The position numbers were made by a program, and so were the translations under genes. From Suillus spraguei (Eukaryota; Basidiomycota; Agaricomycetes; Boletales; Suillaceae), in the NCBI GenBank assembly GCA_016800925.1, contig JABCPU010000036.1, positions 1 through 64,000 on the forward strand: a stretch of 64,000 bases of DNA, in the 5' to 3' direction. The first letter of the stretch is position 1. Each line of letters opens with the position of its first letter. The notes beneath the pieces were generated by a model. The model did no database searches. It was not told where the DNA came from and saw only the letters and a list, made by a program, of their open reading frames with translations. Shown one piece after another: positions 44,032 to 55,179 of this stretch.

Positions 44032-45520
44032 TCACAGCTTAAGCTGTTTGGGTTTCTCCCAGGTGTATGCGGGGTTACCTGAATAGGGATCAGTTTCTGC
44101 ACCACATCTAATAGCGTCAAGAGCATACCAAAGTGGCCATAAGACGCAGTCCTCAGGTAATGGGGTTTCTGGAGGTCAAGCTCGCGCACTGGAAAGCATT
44201 GATCATTTATTCTTCTTCAGATAGAGGAGACCTACCCATGACACCAGGACGAAGATCCCAGTTCTTGTTAATGATGTCAACGAGTTGTTCGTTTGTCTTC
44301 TTGCCGGTCCCGTAAGTGTCAACGTAGATAGACAAGGGTTCGGCAACACCGATAGCGTATGAAAGCTGAACAAGGCAACGGCGAGCGAGGCCGGCGGCAA
44401 CGAGAGACTTGGCTGTGAGAGATTATAAATGCTATGCAATTGATCTAAGACTAATGAACATACCAATCCAACGGGCGGTGTACGCTGCGGAGCGATCAAC
44501 TTTGGAGAAGTCCTTGCCTGAGAAGGCTCCTCCACCGTGTGCACCCCAACCACCGTAGGTGTCTACAATAATCTTACGGCCAGTCAAGCCAGCATCACCC
44601 TGAGGGCCACCAATGACGAAGCGGCCAGACGGTTGAATCTAATGCAACTTATGAGTTGCAAGCATCACCAGAAAGTAAAAATTCACGTACGTGGTAGACG
44701 ATACGGTCATCGAGAAGGTTGGCGGGGATGACCTGCGCAACGATCTTGCTCAAAATTTCCTTGCGAAGCTCCTCGGTGGAGATTTCCTCTGCGTGCTGGG
44801 TCGAAATGACGACCGTGTCCACACGCAGAGGGATCATCACACCACCGTCGTTCTTGTACTCAACAGTAACTTGAGTCTTAGAGTCAGGGCGCAACCAGGG
44901 AAGAAGACCTGATCGGCGAGCATCGGCCATGGCACGGTTGAGCTTGTGCGCAAGCATGATGGTCAAAGGCATAAATTCCGGGGTCTCATCGGTAGCATAA
45001 CCGAACATGATACCCTGGTCACCAGCACCGTGGTCTTCCAGAGAGCCATGGTCCAGACCCTGAGCGATATCAGGAGACTGCTGCTCGATGGCAACAAGAA
45101 TGTTGCAAGTTTTGTAGTCAAATCCCTTGGAAGAATCATCGTAACCAATTTGTTTGATTGTGTTACGGATAATTTTTTGGTAGTCGAGCTGAGCTTTAGT
45201 AGTGATCTCTCCAAAGACCATGATCATGCCGGTCTTCGATGCGGTCTCACAAGCGACCTTTGACCAAGGGTCTTGCTCAAGGCAAGCATCGAGCTGCGGA
45301 ATCGATTAGATTATTTTCCTCAATGATTAATATCAAGTGGGTGCTCACAATAGCATCCGAAACCTGATCACAAATCTTGTCTGTTACAGATACAAATTAG
45401 CTTGATTGCAAAGCTTTGACCACGACAAAACTGACCAGGATGACCTTCACCTACAGACTCAGAGGTGAATAATAAGTGCCCGGGTGCAAGAGCAGGACGC
45501 GCGTGACCATTAGTAGCCAT
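44032..45520 (-). CDS. SAM2: S-adenosylmethionine synthetase
   Basis: Makes S-adenosylmethionine from methionine and ATP. Start [20 protein letters not shown] at 45518-45520; the in-frame Met at 45595 would add a hydrophobic stretch not found in the family. Motifs: [16 protein letters not shown] (joined over an intron), [33 protein letters not shown] (conserved GAGDQG), [51 protein letters not shown] (signature, substrate and Mg/K sites), [19 protein letters not shown]. The last intron near 44084-44128 gives the C-terminus [17 protein letters not shown]. About 390-400 residues, the normal length. All active-site blocks look intact. It lies between ADE4 and YMR1, all three on the minus strand. 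Confidence 0.95.
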
Positions 45521-45851
45521 GATAAGACAAGAGACGTTGAAAAAAAAGAACGAGGAAAGAGTTGGGAAGGAGCAAGGAAGGAGATGTGAAACCAACTATT
45601 TGCGCAAATCAATTAAAAGGTTCAATATTTAGCTTACATAAGCTGTGTAGTAATCACGCAATCCTCTGCCATTCAGAGTTTACGTCCTCAGAAACACGAT
45701 ACAAGATAGCCCTAGATAGCAGACTCAGACGTGGCATAACCAGATTCCCATGAGTCTCACATCTGATGGAAGGAAAACGTTCAATTGAGCCTCACAATGT
45801 GCAGCGTGGGTCCTGATAGTCACTGATAGCCATGCGAATCAATTATACTGA
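45521..45851. other. intergenic, SAM synthetase promoter
   Basis: 331 bp between the SAM synthetase start and the YMR1 stop, both minus strand. A run of A/T (about 45539-45547) lies just upstream of the start codon; no gene seen. Confidence 0.5.
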
Positions 45852-48809
45852 TTACAAAAATCCTACACCAAGAGGATCTATATTTGTCGAGGGAGGTTGA
45901 TCTTCCTGCTCCAGGACAAGACTCTCATTAGACACAACCGTGAGATAAGGTACGCCAACATCGTGGTTTTGCCCAGATATTCGGATTCCTGACGAGTCTC
46001 CAGACTCTACGCGACGAGGCAGGTGTGCGACTGTTGGGTCATGGGGTAATGATTTCCCATCGGAGAGATCTTGTGATAAGGAAACCTGTCTAGGCGACCT
46101 TGACCTAGTAGTACTCCATGGATTATCAGAGGGAAGGACATGTATAGCCTTCTGGGGTTTTACATTATCCCAAGGGTTGTATGATGAGCCGACAGAATGT
46201 GACTGGCTGGTTGTACGATAAGCAGAGCGGTCTCCGTCTCCAAGGCGCTCGCGAGGCTGCAGTTCGGAGATTTTTTGAGTATCTTCGTTATCTCCTGATG
46301 GCCTCGGTAACGCTTTGAAGTCCTTTGCAACCCCATCATAAGCGTCCTGCATCGCTGAGAATGCCGCGGTAGCATTCGAGGATAATTTTCCCCACACTGA
46401 TCTTACTCCAGTGTTGTAAAATGTATCCACGGAATTCGAAGTCCAAGAGCGAGCTGGAGGTGAAGGATTACTCCCTGGAGATGATGGACGAAAGGGAGGG
46501 CCAGAAGGCCGCAGTGATGTGGGGGACGGAACTGCAATGTTATCTGCGGTTGTTCTTTGAGGAATGTCTGGTAACGAAGACCATAGTCCACGAAGGCCTG
46601 CAGTCATCGCTTCAGACGTATTCCCAGCGTTAGATGGCACGACAGAAGGATTCGAAAGGTTTGGCGTTCTGGCAGGTGACGGTGGAAGCGGTATTCCCGC
46701 GGGAGCGCTGATTGAACTAACAGGATCATCTTCGAGGGAATCGTTGGGAGGTGTGAATTCTGGACCCTCCTTCGCCTGAGAAACAACTATCCTCCCATTC
46801 ATTTCCTCTTCGGTCCTGCCATAAAGCTCGTGCCAAAACCGAATATCCTTGGCATTTGGATAAAGAACACCCATGTCAGCTGCAGAATCTCTACTGGAGG
46901 GATCATCCAGAGAGGGGTCATATGCGTTATTCTTGTTCCGCTCCAACTCTGACGTTGAGTTGAAAAAGTCCCAAATACAAGCTGTCCGCTCTGAGGGAGT
47001 GACACCATCTTCTCCAGCTCGTCGTTCTCGTTCACAATTATATAAGAAGTTGCCGAATTGGCACGAATAGAGGTGATATAGCAGTTGGCGAAGGAAACGT
47101 TCATTAAACTCAAAGCGAGAGGGGTACTGTCGCTGCAGCTGACGAACGCATTCTAAGAATTGATGAAAGCATGGGCTCGTCTCCTTCAGGTGGCTCTGGG
47201 ACGTAAATCGATTCTGAACAGAAACCAAAAAGGCCTGCGCCGCATCGGCGCCGCTACTCGTCCCCCCAGTTTCTGGTAACGAGGTAAAGAATTTGTCGGA
47301 GGAGAGGTGCCCGCACCGGTCAAGAAATTTGTGCCCAAAGGACACCCAATCTTTCTCGACGAGTATCTGGAAGCCTCGAATGGTGCGGTAATGGGGATCC
47401 AAGCATAGCTGGGCCAAAGCAGATAACTGAGATGTTCGATCCCAGCCATCTGAGCAATGAACGAGTACATGTGACGAATTGATATGAATGTTTCGAACAA
47501 TGAGAGCTGCGCCCTCCATTATATTCGATATGTGTCTGAGCCATCCAGAACGACGTAGCGCCTGTCGGTCGACTACCACAAGTTGTTGTGCTTCCCCAGG
47601 CAGGCTGCCGGTAACACTTGCAGCAACGTTGTCCGCCTCGCGCAATACATCTACCACCTTGACAAGGGCCTCGCGCATGGTATGTATGTGGTCTATGCCC
47701 AAATACACCTTCTTGGCGTCCTTATAGTTGTCCATGTTTTCTGTGCCTGCGCCTTTGGCTGTGTTAGCTACGGCATTGGCAGTCGGCCGTGCGTCAACTA
47801 TCAAATTTGTGCTAGTGGCACCGTAAACCGGTCCAGATGGGCGTAATTCCGAGAAATGATGAGACTGAAACACAGCTTCAACCAGCTTCTCATCTTGAAG
47901 TGAGCGGTTCTGCTTGATGCCCACCATCGGCTGGCTTGATCTTGTGATGCTACCCTGAATAAGCTAAATTGAACAATGTGCTTTGCCTCAGGTGCCCTAA
48001 TACTAACAAAGTTTGCCCAGTGCAAGTAGGTCAGCGCAGGTATCCGACATTTGCTGCGGTATTTAGAAGCGTATCGCAACACCGAGTCGCTGATGCGGGA
48101 CGGGACTACCAGCCGTGACGGGTAGGTAGGTGAGAACTTTGAATTGATATTCAGACGCTGGATGATTCAACAGGAACGCCCAATACTTACCGCGTAGTCC
48201 TTGTTGATGTCAGTGAAACGCCAAGCTTTTGTACGAGTTCCAACGCCCATACGGCCGAATTCTTCTCTTGGAGAGTAAAGGGACCATCCACCTGTAGTAT
48301 TAAAGGGCGGGTTAGGGGTGTAGAAGAACGCATATAGCTGGTTGACAGAGGCTAATAAATGTTAACGATCGATGCGACTTAAATCGACGGATTGAATGCT
48401 CACTGCACACGGTTAGCTCTTTGACACTTTCGAATACATCTATAGCGTCCCGTTCCTTCTCGAAGGACAGCGAAAATGTTTCAAACATGCGAGTGTGAAA
48501 CGTTAACGGGCTCTGCCCATGCAAGGTTTGCGGGAGCTTCAATACAAGAGATATCAGTGGGTAAGGTACCTGCAGTGCAAGTTATCGAGTGCAGCACGCC
48601 GTAAACCGGAATGTAAAACTCGCCCACAACTCCTCTTTCTCAGACTCCTCATACCGAAAAATAAGGTGATGGGCAGTGAGGTGGAGTGATCCATAATGAG
48701 CCCCGCCGGACTTGCCACATAGCACCTTTTCCACCTACACATGCACTATTGAGCATATCAATCGCGCGCGCGGCCTCCAACCCACCTTTGTGACTCTAAT
48801 CGAATCCAT
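45852..48809 (-). CDS. YMR1: myotubularin-type phosphoinositide 3-phosphatase
   Basis: Removes the 3-phosphate from PI3P and related lipids in endosomal trafficking. Start MDSIRVTK at 48807-48809, then an intron. The GRAM/PH-like N-domain reads VEKVLCGKSGGAHYGSLHLT and AHHLIFRYEESEKEELW, then VPYPLISLVLKLPQTLHG, LTFHTRMFETFSLSF, VNQLYAFFYTPNPP, YSPREEFGRMGVGTRTKAWR. The phosphatase domain has RIPALTYLHWANF, GIKQNRSLQDEKLVEAVF, GAGTENMDNYKDAKKVYLG, the CX5R loop VHCSDGWDRTSQLSALAQLC and FLDRCGHLSSDKF. The C-terminal 300 residues are disordered and Ser/Pro-rich with no FYVE or PH domain. Intron 48570-48623 requires a GC donor. Catalytic Cys and Arg present; roughly 850 residues. Confidence 0.93.
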
Positions 48810-48969
48810 CTGCAGCTGGCGAAAGTGGATACCACTCGACCTTGGCCCAGGCTCAATGTCAGACGGAATCAATAACGGTATATTTGATCCTATTTACACA
48901 TCATTCCGCTTGAGGATAATTACTTATGGGTGTGATGGTCGGCGCCGCTACTCTACCGCAGTATGTTAT

Positions 48970-51119
48970 TTATCCAAATACCCACAGTTGGTTGACCGCA
49001 TCTCTACCAGCCGAACAGTCGTCCGTATTCGCTGTATCTCCCATTGGAAATAGATCTTTCCTCAGTTCCATAGCTAACGCAGGTTCCTTTTTTATTTTAC
49101 GTCTAACCTCAGTTTCAATTAGCTGCAGTATATTACAGTAAGCGCGTGCACAAGAGTATCAAGGAAATTCTCTTACCGTTCCGTACGTGTGATCGAGGAA
49201 ATCCTCCATTGAATAACTAGGCTTGGTAAAAGCCTCCGAAAAAATACGTGCCATGGTGGACACTGCAGAATCATAGTGATGGACATGAGAGTGAAGCTCC
49301 CATAACGAAGAGTCGAGTGCGTGGGTAGAGTTGGGATTTGGCTCATTGGCAATGAACGGGTCTGACCTCGTAATTAGTTAAATGGTGGCCAAGGAGTTCA
49401 ATGCATACCAGCGTCGGTGCCAGAATTATTGTGTATCATTACCATGAGGGCTGGATGTCGCTTGAGAATGTTGTATGTGAAAGGAATAACCATGATGATA
49501 GCCGCTGGAGGAGCATTCAATGATAGTCTGGACAACCTCTTGACGAACGATGCCAATAAAGTTGCAGGCAAATGCCTGGGCTGTATCAGTAACAGCAAGC
49601 AGAAATTGTAGAGATGAATCTCACGTAGAACTCAAAAATAGTTCGGTTAAACGGAAAAACCGAGCACGATGCTTCAAGTGTAGAACATCACGATGGAGAA
49701 ATGCGTATAATCGAGTGAAAAATGAAGGGTAATCTCTACAACACGGACTTGGTGAGGCATCAAGTGTGGCATTTGAAGATTTGCACTTACAGATTATATT
49801 CTTGCATTAGGGTGAATAAAGCGTTAAGTGCCAGCAGTCCAACGGTTTCTCCTAGCAGAAATTTTCAATATGTCATGGTTGATACCTAGAATATTCCCTC
49901 ACCAAGATCCACGCATGCACTTATCCAGTCCATGACAAGCACGGGCCTAGTGAGATGTGGCAAGACACCACGATGCATTATATTCAATGCTCTTGTTGTC
50001 AAGGCTCGTTTGGAAGATGTAGAGATAGTTGATAGATGAGGCAGGAAGTTTAGCCACGTTTGCGTGAATACAGCACGATGAGCTTGGAGGGAGTAAAGAG
50101 ACTGGTGGAATGTCAGAGTGTAAGCCCGGGCCTTGACACCATGTTTTTTCGTATCTTTCGTATTGGAATCCTCATCGAAAAATTTGCGCCAGTCATCCTC
50201 GTCATTTTCATCCACCGACTCTGCGACGTCGCCTTCCTCAGCATCTCCCTTGGTACTTTTGTGTTTTTGGGGTTTTGCACCGAGCTCTTCTACCCACCAC
50301 GAGTTAAGCTCTGATGGGTCCGTTGGAAATGTTGACAACTTTTCCATAATGGAGAGTAGATTGTCGAGCAGGTGAGGGTACTCTATAGATGAATATTTCG
50401 AGAGCACAGTTCTAAAGACAGAGTTAAGCACTGCATATGAATTTTGCATTGAGCCTCACGTTGCTTCTCGTAAAAAACACCATCGAATATCATCGTAGAC
50501 GCCGAACCACGCCTCCACGAAGTTCTCTCTCACATCCAGCATCGTCTTTGAATTATGCTTACTGCTCACATTCGACCGAGGGGACGGAGGACACAGTAGA
50601 AGCCCGTGTACTATGTGTTTGAAGTGCGCAAGGTGAAATTGCGGTTGTGTGGCCGAGGAAGACTTGGTGAGTGAAGTTGAAAGATGTTTCAAAAGTGAAA
50701 AAAGTATTTCCAGCGAAGATTTCTGGTACCGATGTGAGGATACAACGTGCAACCAACAATGTGGCACATACCCTCAGCGCAGGCTCTTCATCTTGCAATA
50801 AGCCAACGAGCAATTCGACGTACGAATCCAACTTCTCCCATATCCACTTACGGACAAGCTTGGCAGCATCATCACCACCGTGAACTAGCATCCCACGAGA
50901 TATTATCAAGACAAATACGCGATAAACGCTATAGACAGCTTTGGACATTTCCCTCGCGTCTGATGAAGCATATGCCAACATGAGCAGGTCGGCGAGTGGA
51001 TTAAGAGAGCCATTTTCTGTGACAGCGGATGTCAGTTGAGCTTCTAGAGACTTGACTGAAGTGGATTCAACAGTTGTCTTGCGCCTTTTGGTTGGGGGAG
51101 GGAGTGAGCGGACCGGCAT
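48970..51119 (-). CDS. NOC4: nucleolar complex protein 4 (CBF/Mak21 family)
   Basis: Works with Nop14 in maturation and export of the 40S subunit. Start MPVRSLPPPTKRRKTTVEST at 51117-51119. N-terminal HEAT-like helices (LMLAYASSDAREMSKAVYSV, then LRKSSLEILFSLLKHLSTSL, HIVHGLLLCPPSPR, ENFVEAWFGVYDDIRWCFLR). Then LSTFPTDPSELNSWWVEEL, an acidic linker, DDWRKFFDE, and the CBF/Mak21 domain: RALNIMHRGVLPHLTRPVLV, DWISACVDLG, LLALNALFTLMQEYNLDYPS, LHLKHRARFFRLTELFLSST, PPAAIIMVIPFTYNILKRHP, LDSSLWELHSHVHHYDSAV, FTKPSYSMEDFLDHTYGT. About seven short introns. Ends VNQLWVFG, stop 48970-48972. The YMR1 start lies 160 bp downstream on the same strand; a fully intact gene. Confidence 0.9.
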
Positions 51120-51448
51120 GGTAGGGATATGCAAAGTTGAGCAGATTAATATCAAGTTGTTATCTTTGAATTAATTTTATTTACTTATTTAATTATTATA
51201 TGTATATACATTAAAATAAGCATTCCTAAATACTTTTTGTGCCGATCAATTATCATGCATCATGGGCCGCCGATTCCGCTGGAACTTCGCAAGTATACAC
51301 TGGGCGATGTATGATTGGCCTGTTGACAACGCGCTATGGACTTATCGGACCAACGCAAACAGCTAGGAAACGCCGTGAGAATGTGGGACCAGATTCCGAT
51401 TAGTTTCAATAATGTCCTTGTATAATACCGTGACGTTCCGTTGCCTTG
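51120..51448. promoter_or_regulatory. divergent promoter of NOC4 and thioredoxin
   Basis: 329 bp between the start codons, with a very AT-rich stretch at about 51155-51225 (TTATTTACTTATTTAATTA). No gene within. Confidence 0.45.
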
Positions 51449-52093
51449 ATGTTATCTGCCACTTTCAAAGCTTCCACACGGTTGCGCTTTGCGTGGACGG
51501 CGGGTCACAGTTTTCGGTCTGCGGCAGTGGGCCTGCGTCAATTTCATGGATCCCTGAAGTGCCAGGAACACTACTTGAACGCTGATGAAAAGGCAAGCAC
51601 CTGTATCATAGCACCAGCTTGGTCAAATATAACTACAGTGCTACATGCATATACATTCTATAGACTTTTGAAAAAGTTGCTCTCAACCCGTCTGCCAGTG
51701 ACAAGGCTGTCCTGGTTGACTTTTATGCAGAGTGCGTAGCTTCAGGTGTAAAGGCATTCACACATATGCTGACATTCGTGTATCATAGGTGGTGCAACCC
51801 TTGCAAGATGATCTCGCCTCTGCTTGAAAAATTGACTAGTGACGAGACAGTGAAAACCGGTAGTGGCCGTTCGCTTGACTTGGTCACAGTGGATACAGAC
51901 TCAGAGTTCGATTTAGCAGTAAAATATCAGGTGCGCACACTTCGACATGGACTTAGGCAGCTCTCATTCCCGACATCAACACCAGGTGCGAGCACTGCCG
52001 ACAGTCATAGCATTCAAGGATGGTCAGAAGGTCGACCAGTTTGTTGGAGCCCTGAATGAAAGTGACATCCGACAATTCATAGCCAAGTTGTAG
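51449..52093 (+). CDS. mitochondrial thioredoxin with WCNPC active site
   Basis: A disulfide reductase of the thioredoxin fold. Start MLSATFKASTRLRFAWTAGH at 51449, followed by more Arg/Ser-rich sequence (LRQFHGS), which reads as a mitochondrial presequence. The fold follows: TFEKVALNPSASDKAVLVDF, YAEWCNPCKMISPLLEKL, DLVTVDTDSEFDLAVKYQ, VRALPTVIAFKDGQKVDQFV and GALNESDIRQFIAKL to a TAG at 52091-52093. The active site is WC-Asn-Pro-C rather than the usual WCGPC; the cis-Pro (ALPT) is present. Three introns: 51593-51663 (GC donor), about 51732-51788 and about 51931-51985. About 150 residues before processing. It converges on the G-gamma gene that ends at 52360. Confidence 0.88.
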
Positions 52094-52359
52094 GAGACAT
52101 GTAGCATCCTTACATGATGTATATGAAACCACCTTGGTTCCAAAAAAAGGGATCGAACATTGAAAGCAGAATGTAGAGTTTGTTACAGCGAGTTAATGAA
52201 AGGTTGAATATAGGTACACGTAGGAGATGAAAATAAACTACTGGATTCAGTGGAGCAGTGAAATCCACATCGTAATGCAGCGGTATAAACGAGAACTGTG
52301 TTGGGCGCTAACATATAGACGGGCAAATGGGCGAACGAAGATTCGCAAAACCGTCCATG

Positions 52360-52716
52360 CTATTGTATCGAACAACAACCGCCTCCAGCCTTTTGTTGGC
52401 CGTATACGTCGTCTGCCTTGGTGACTGGACCCCACACGGACGGAACCTGAGGGAATTTCATTCGTCATACGTTCAACACAAAACTTACATAATGAAAAAC
52501 ATACGAGGTGGTCTTTCGTTGTCTTGCAATAACGAATTAAACTATGAACAAGTCAGCCTGATATTTAATAAGACAAACGAATAGCACTCACCTGGCAGCT
52601 GCTTCACTAACCCGGATTCTTGGCCTTGCCAAGTCTTCTCGAAGGCGCTGGTTGTGCTCCAGCAGCCGACGATACCGTAGCTCCGACATTGACTGTCTTC
52701 CGCCTCGAGAGCTCAT
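52360..52716 (-). CDS. G-protein gamma subunit, copy A (CaaX CSIQ)
   Basis: A small prenylated subunit that pairs with G-beta in pheromone or nutrient signalling. Start [20 protein letters not shown] at 52714-52716, then [20 protein letters not shown] (G-gamma coiled-coil helix), a second exon [13 protein letters not shown] (about 52516-52552) and a last exon [19 protein letters not shown] ending AGGGCCSIQ, stop 52360-52362. The CaaX box is CSIQ, preceded by a second Cys that could be palmitoylated. The introns have the same positions as in copy B at 54777, which lies in the opposite orientation. About 78 residues. Intact. The two copies share exon 2 exactly at the protein level. Confidence 0.88.
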
Positions 52717-53425
52717 ACTTTTGGTATTCGTGTGTGGTGAAAGTCCCTGATTAGCAAGAAACTGTGAGATATGAGAGTGTGGTCAGTTGTTGAGGACCAA
52801 AGTACCTACCAGCGTATAAACTGCCGTATGATTGCACTTGTCGCGTGTCGTATCAGATAGAGTCAAGAAAGTAAGATACCACAGGATTAGACGATGGTAA
52901 TACTAATAGTGTGGTGATCACGGTGGGGAGACAAGTCTGCAACGGTACAATTGAATTACCCGGTTTGAAATGATAACATCCGAATTTGGACAATTGTATT
53001 TTGTTCATAAAATTCTTTTGCAAAAGTCCCCTCCTAACCTGCCTTCAGTCTCGAATCAAGTTTCTGCCAGAGCCGCATGGGGTCATTGGAATAGACGAGT
53101 CGGCGACCGGGCAGAACTATCAAGAAGCGTATGCTGGAAAAGTACATTCAATTTATCCGTCGGCTCCTCGACGGAAGGCTCACGCCAGAGCTTCTTAGTG
53201 CAATTCAGTGATGGTTTGAACCTCAATTAATTATACCCAGTAACGGTAATAGGAGGACAACCTGAAGGATTAGCACCTAAATAACAACGTAAGTCATACA
53301 AATAATACGAGAATTCCTTGGTGAATTCACTGGCAAGAACATGCTGTATGGAGAACAGAATCAGTAAAGTGACATGACGGAAGTCCGGACAAGGTACATG
53401 ATATGCAATAGAAGGTAACTTGTAC
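52717..53425. other. intergenic, small frames only
   Basis: Upstream region of G-gamma copy A and 3' flank of the gene ending at 53426. A plus-strand frame (52970-53230; alternative 52986-53198) has no recognisable domain. Nothing else seen. Confidence 0.4.
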
Positions 53426-54517
53426 TCAGTATCTGTCCAGGATGCCTCGTAAAAGTTTCTCCTTGGCTCTTGCATGATCTTCAGCTATGATAGACTTGGT
53501 TTTCAGGTCGATTCCGCATATGAGCTTCTCGACATCCCCGAGTACCAATTTCGAACAACATCCCAGTCGTTGGACTACGTGGAAGGACCATTCTGTGATT
53601 AGGCTCGTAATTCAACAAGTCTGAGATAAATACCATATTGATTGAGGACCTCTTCAAAACTATGGAGGAGCATGTCACTCCCAGCGCATGCATCTTGAGA
53701 CTGAAGATATAATTTCTCAAGCGTTTCCTGGAAAGCTATCGCTGAATTGGACGATACAAAGGAAACTTTCACCAACTAACTTTCACCCTGGCAAATGTCC
53801 GAACCACTTGATCATGTTCACGCCTTGCAGCATCTTCGAAGGCTCTCGAGCTCTTGTCAAATAGGGCAACTCCACGGAGTAAGGTCGGATTGTTGTCATC
53901 CGAAAGGAATTTGTGAACCTCTCCTACTCGAGTGACCACCAGAACGAAAGTCTCCCTGGACCTTTCTACTACTTCTCGGCGACGAGCAATGAATGTTGGT
54001 GAGAGTCGATCAACGGTAGCCACGGTATCAGCGAATTCAGGAGCCTCCTCCCTGAGATGATGATGAGCGACGAAGTAATCCCTGAAGGTTGTAAGTACCC
54101 GTCGTCTAAGAGAGCAATTAAAGTCGCATGCTCGTCCCAGTCAGAGTCCGCGGAGCTGTCTCGATCGTCTTCATGATCCTGGTGTCCCTGAATAGCGTCT
54201 TTCGCGTCGATAAATTCGTCTTCTTCGAGATGTTCAGTGTAGCCGGGGGGGTTTTCTGACCTAGTAGGAGACTGGTAAGAAGGTTCGCAGGTACATTTAT
54301 GCAAGTTCCGAATCTTCAGGGAGGATGAAACAAGTCTATTATGGACCATTACGCGTGGTTTGTCTATATTAGATATTGTAGCCCTGTTGTCAGTAACGTC
54401 CTTGAAGGCTGAGCACGTGGATGACATCTGACATGACTTGAGCGCTTTCGACACCGTGGACCGCATTCGAGTGTTCGACATTAATTTGCTATCGCTTGGT
54501 GGTGAAAATCGTACCAT
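53426..54517 (-). CDS. uncharacterised helical protein between the two G-gamma genes
   Basis: I do not recognise this protein. Minus-strand exons give RRVLTTFRDYFVAHHHLREE, APEFADTVATVDRLSPTFIA, RRREVVERSRETFVLVVTRV, GEVHKFLSDDNNPTLLRGVA, SRAFEDAARREHDQVVRTFA, then after an intron (about 53724-53772) ETLEKLYLQSQDACAGSDML and HSFEEVLNQYG, and a last exon LGDVEKLICGIDLKTKSIIA with HARAKEKLLRGILDRY, stop 53426-53428. It is rich in charged helices. The 5' exon is unsettled: MVRFSPPSDSKLMSNT at 54517 is an open frame with an acidic end (EEDEFIDAKD), and the acceptor CTCTTAG near 54112 fits the downstream frame, but the matching donor could not be fixed. Function unknown. Confidence 0.55.
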
Positions 54518-54776
54518 GATGAGTGTTATAGCTTGAAACCGTAAGAGTGCTGATTGCACTGATAGATTAGAACTCCGACACGGTATGTCCCACTTGTTGA
54601 TTGTTATTCGTTTCTCTTCCCTTAGCCTGGTGGACGAGTTTGTTGTTTTTCACCTCAAGTCCACTAATTTCTTCGCTTATAAACTGTCTGTCGCCGAAAG
54701 TGCATACTAGATCCCCTTCTTTCAGATTTTCACAGCTTTGCCAACCTCTTTCTTCTCGTTTCCGCACTATTTCACC

Positions 54777-55179
54777 ATGAACGCTCGTCCACACAAGCAG
54801 TCTATGTCGGAGCTAAAGCTTCGCAGGCTCACAGAGCACAATCAACGGCTGCGAGAGGATCTCGCGCGACCGCGAATGAGAGTGAGCGAAGCTAGCGCAA
54901 GGTACTGTTTTGTTTTCTTCCCACCATAGTCAAGCACATAAGATCTTACCTCCGTCTCACAGTTTAATTCGTTACTGCAAGACCACAAAAGACCACCTGG
55001 TGCGTTTGTACTGCCTGTGCTTCTAATGCCCTCACCTGCTTCACAATTTCATCTCGTGTGCCTATGTGATTCACGCTCATACAACGTATCTTCAGGTACC
55101 TTCTGTGTGGGGACCCGTTGGAAAGGGTGAGGACCCATACGCACCGCCGCAAACAGGCTGCTCCTGTATTGTGATGTGA
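54777..55179 (+). CDS. G-protein gamma subunit, copy B (CaaX CIVM)
   Basis: Second G-gamma. Start [20 protein letters not shown] at 54777, [20 protein letters not shown], intron, [13 protein letters not shown] (about 54961-54998), intron, then [20 protein letters not shown] and GCSCIVM with TGA at 55177-55179. The CaaX box is CIVM (farnesyl-type, ending Met) with a nearby extra Cys. The C-terminal DPYAPPQ motif is closer to the fungal consensus than copy A, so this may be the conserved orthologue (Ste18/Gpg1-like), but that is inference. Exon layout and intron phases equal copy A. About 78 residues; intact. Confidence 0.9.

Noticed and set aside
54090..54115. A 17-nt micro-intron in the unknown gene between the G-gamma copies
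   Set aside because: Too short for fungal splicing; the downstream frame is open back to a good acceptor (CTCTTAG), so a normal intron with an unresolved donor is more likely.
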